This document shows positions 61,001 to 64,000 of a stretch of 64,000 nt of DNA, piece by piece. This DNA is from Cymbidium sinense. Taxonomy: Eukaryota; Streptophyta; Magnoliopsida; Asparagales; Orchidaceae. The stretch is taken from the NCBI GenBank assembly GCA_021442155.1, contig CM038220.1, positions 81,644,897 to 81,708,896 of the forward strand, in the 5' to 3' direction. The position numbers and the translations under genes are program-made. The notes beneath the pieces were generated by a model that ran no database searches, had not been told where the DNA came from, and saw only the letters and a program-made list of their open reading frames with translations. Within the stretch, counting starts at the first letter, position 1, and each line of letters opens with the position of its first letter.

Positions 61001-64000
61001 GATTTTTTTTTTTTTAGTTTGATTTGCATTTAAGAAATGTGAGAAAGTTTGCTAATCCTAACCCATCTCCCACATGTGTATGTTGTTTTTGTTTAATTTT
61101 AGAACCATTACATTTATTTTATATTTTCTTTAGGTTAAGGTGTACATTATGCCCATTAATTACCCCTTAACTACACCACTTTAACATATTTAACCAAATA
61201 ATTATGAGCAAATGTATGACATAAAATCACAAGGAATTTAAATCAATAATGCACCTAAGAAAGATAGGGGCCTAATGCATTTGGCTCATAATTAATGTTT
61301 AATTAAGCTAAACAGTTTAATTTAAGTACTTTCATATCCCTTCCCACTCATATGGGTTAGATATGATTTTCTTAAGCTACTTAGGTTATTGAACACCTAA
61401 GCATCTACCCAAGAAAGAATTGATTAAATTCAGATTGATTTGATTTTAAAACTTTGATTGATTAAGCCATTTAATAAAGTGATTAAACTATTTAATTAAT
61501 TTGCACCTTAATTAGATTTTTATCCAAATAAAATAAACTTAGGGGAAAAGATTTGGGAGAGAATTCATAATCTCATTCCCTAAGTCCGTTCACTGTTCTA
61601 AGGTAATTATAAAACTTAATTAATGAATTTATTACTATTTAATAAGTTAATTAATCATTTAATTAATTAAGATAGTGATTAGGAGTGAATCAATCCCCTT
61701 AATTAAACCATTAATAAATCCCCTTTATTACCTGAGAAGTTTGGTATTAATCAATGGAATAATTAGGGGGTAATTAACATAATTACATTCCCAATAAAAC
61801 TAAAATTGCATAAAATTTACTATTCAAAATCAATTAAACTTAATTTGATATTATTCCCCTTTGAAATATCTTCAAAAATCATTTGAGTTTGTATTTTTAT
61901 GATTGTTTTACATTTAGTTATGTAATTTTGAAGTTTCTATGATTAGGAAATAATTAAATAGCCTAATTATATAACTAATCCCATCGATGCCACATGGACC
62001 ACTGATGCGGCATGCGCTTTCCATGTGGTGTGATCAGAATGGTTATTTAAGTTATCACGTCACTCGCTTGTTACCGCTTGGACCATCCGATCAAAGATTA
62101 GATGGTCAAGATCAAACCCATGGTATTAAATGGATTAAATAGCATATCTCACGTGTTTTAATCAAGACCGCCCATCCAAAACACGTCAGATGGACGGTCC
62201 ATGATTCATCCCTGCCCTTGTCTACTGGAGATGGCGATCGCCCATCACTTAGGGCTTGATCCAGGCTTGATTGAGCTCGAATTGAGTAAGGATTGATCAC
62301 ACACCATCAAGAAGAGATAAGCAAGACATATAATGGTCAAATTCACTTGAGGTCACACATCACTTCACAAAGGACCAAAGAAAATTTAGCCTAAACTTGA
62401 TTTTGAATAGTACCCGAGGCTATCACTGTGCTCCCACCATCGAGGTAGCTTTGTCTATTGGAGACGAAGCCCTGTTGAAGGTTTGAAGGTTTGAGGTTGA
62501 GTAGATCCTCTAATTGGCCAAACTCTTCCTCCTTGGCTTGCGGCTTTGGTCTAGCTTCTCCCTCCCGTGCCTTGGAAGCTTGTATGAAGACTTAGGTGAG
62601 CTCGATTGGGTCCTTTGAAGGTGCTTGTAAGAGGAATTGAGCTATGATAGTGAATTGAGCAAAGTGGAAATCCTTATTACCTCCCCTATTTTTGGCATGA
62701 ATAAACTGAGAATGGAGAAATGGGAAGTGCATGAGGAAGCTTGGAGGAACTTGAAGAAGCTTACTATGAGTTCCCTAAGCTCAATTGACTGTGAGTGATC
62801 TCAATTCAAGTGAAATTAGGGGGAGTATAACTCCCCCCATAAGGATCAGATGGTCGAGAGGTGTTTTGCCATTTTGATCAAATTGATCCCATAAAGAGAG
62901 TTGGTTAGGCCATTTTTCAGCTTCAAATGATTCAATTTTGGTAGAGGAGTCGAGTGGTGAAGCTTCCATGTGCTCATTTGAGTGGAGAAGTCATCCCAAG
63001 TGGAGACTTTCATATTGGGTGGTCGGGTTTGGCTGACCCAAATCCATTGGGTCATGTGCATCACATTCATTAGTGTCTACTTGGTCTACTAAGAGGGTGC
63101 CAAGCGGCCATGAAAAGGATATGGTCAAATTCTAATTGGAATTGGCCATGGATTACCCCTTGACCTAGAGGTGAAATGGTCATTTGGCTTTAATTTCACT
63201 TTGGACAGATTTAGATTAGTTTGAAATTAGTTTGGCTCAAATTTCAAAGAATTTGGAGTTCATTTGATATCATTTGGTTCATGTTGACCCATTTAGGCCA
63301 AAATGGGTCAACTTGGGTCATTGACCAATTGGTCAAATTGGTCAAACCAAGGGTTAAGTTCATATGACCTGAAATGTGTTGGCATCATTGGTTTGGTACA
63401 ATTTGATTTATATTTGGTTTTGGCTCATTTGATTTCATTTAGGTCAAATGGGTCAAGTTGACCAATTTGACGCATTTGACCCAATTGGGTTGGATCATGG
63501 GTTGGTTTAGGTTTGGTTGGTCATTTGAAATATGTTGCAAGCTTTAGTTTCAATCAATTCTGATTTGATTTGATTTTGGTCCAATTTGACCTTCTAGGTC
63601 AAGTTGGGTTCATGGTCAATTAGGCTAGGTTGGGTCTAGTTGGCCAATTAAGGCTTTGGTCATGTTCAATAAATGGTTTAGAATGAATTTGACCCATTGG
63701 TTGCAATCAATTTGAATTAGATCAAGATTTGACACATTTTGGCTTTTTAGATCAAGTTGGGTCAACTTGGGTCAAGTAGCCAATTGGGCTAGGTTAGGCT
63801 CAAATAATGACTTCGTCAAGTTCAAACATTGATCATGAATTAGTTTTGATCAATGGTTTCAATCAATTTGGCCTATGGTGGATTTTGGCTAGTTTAGGTT
63901 TCATTTTGGCTAAGTGTTGACTTGGTCAACCCTTAGGTTTGACTTGGTTTGACCTAATTTGAGTGATTGATCATCTCATGATGATTGTTGTGCTCACAAT
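58046..64000 (+). repeat. Plus arm B', copy 2, cut by the window edge
   Basis: Collinear with 27241-33032. Landmarks: block near 59003, polypyrimidine tract 59127-59185, CpG islet 61980-62250, hairpin 62818-62837, TTGAC-rich zone 63280-63960. ORFs at 58039, 62112, 62781 and 62846 (all minus) are translated repeat. Confidence 0.87.

Overview
The window looks like a repeat-dense, AT-rich nuclear scaffold from a flowering plant. Reasons: a Ty3/gypsy LTR retrotransposon with a plant-type initiator-Met primer site and TATA box, MITE-like inverted-repeat elements, very low CpG outside a few islets, long microsatellites, and an exact 100-N scaffold gap. I cannot name the species. Bacterial features (operons, Shine-Dalgarno sites, tight coding) are absent. 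Nearly all long ORFs are chance ORFs inside repeats.

Layout. Most of the window is built from copies of one non-coding arm of about 6.5-7 kb in alternating orientation. Left block: minus arm A0 (1-6430, divergent, cut by the window edge), loop (6430-6795), plus arm A (6796-13910), 80-bp outer spacer (13911-13990), minus arm B (13991-26730, split by the retrotransposon), loop (26731-27240), plus arm B' (27241-34243), then a misplaced loop fragment (34254-34690). Right block, after the gap: plus arm A (43858-50649), spacer (50650-50728), minus arm B (50729-57642), loop (57643-58045), plus arm B' (58046-64000, cut by the edge). The order A(+)-B(-)-B'(+) occurs twice in the same direction, so a unit of about 20 kb has been duplicated. 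Each arm has the same internal order: palindromic AT sub-repeats at the outer end, a GTCAA/TTGAC-dense zone, a GGGGAG...CTCCCC hairpin, a CpG-rich islet, an AT-rich zone, a polypyrimidine tract, then the loop.

A gypsy retrotransposon of 6307 bp (14092-20398) sits about 130 bp from the centre of the outer dyad in the left block. It has a CTTAA target duplication, and the right block keeps the empty site (50836-50840). Its gag-pol is read in broken frames, but its two LTRs differ mostly by small indels.

Between the two blocks (34.7-43.7 kb) is a different zone: an AAT microsatellite, two hairpin-forming minisatellite families (35.2-37.0 kb), a GC-richer unidentified remnant (37.2-37.76 kb), MITE-like elements, and the only plausible host gene. 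That gene is a small acidic-protein ORF (42496-42678) with a TATA box, pyrimidine-rich leader and polyadenylation signals. A 298-bp inverted-repeat element lies just upstream of it.

The most unusual features are the giant alternating inverted-repeat array, whose loop is found in both orientations, and the tandem array of hairpin monomers. Identities and boundaries were judged by eye and are approximate to tens of bases unless tied to an exact motif.
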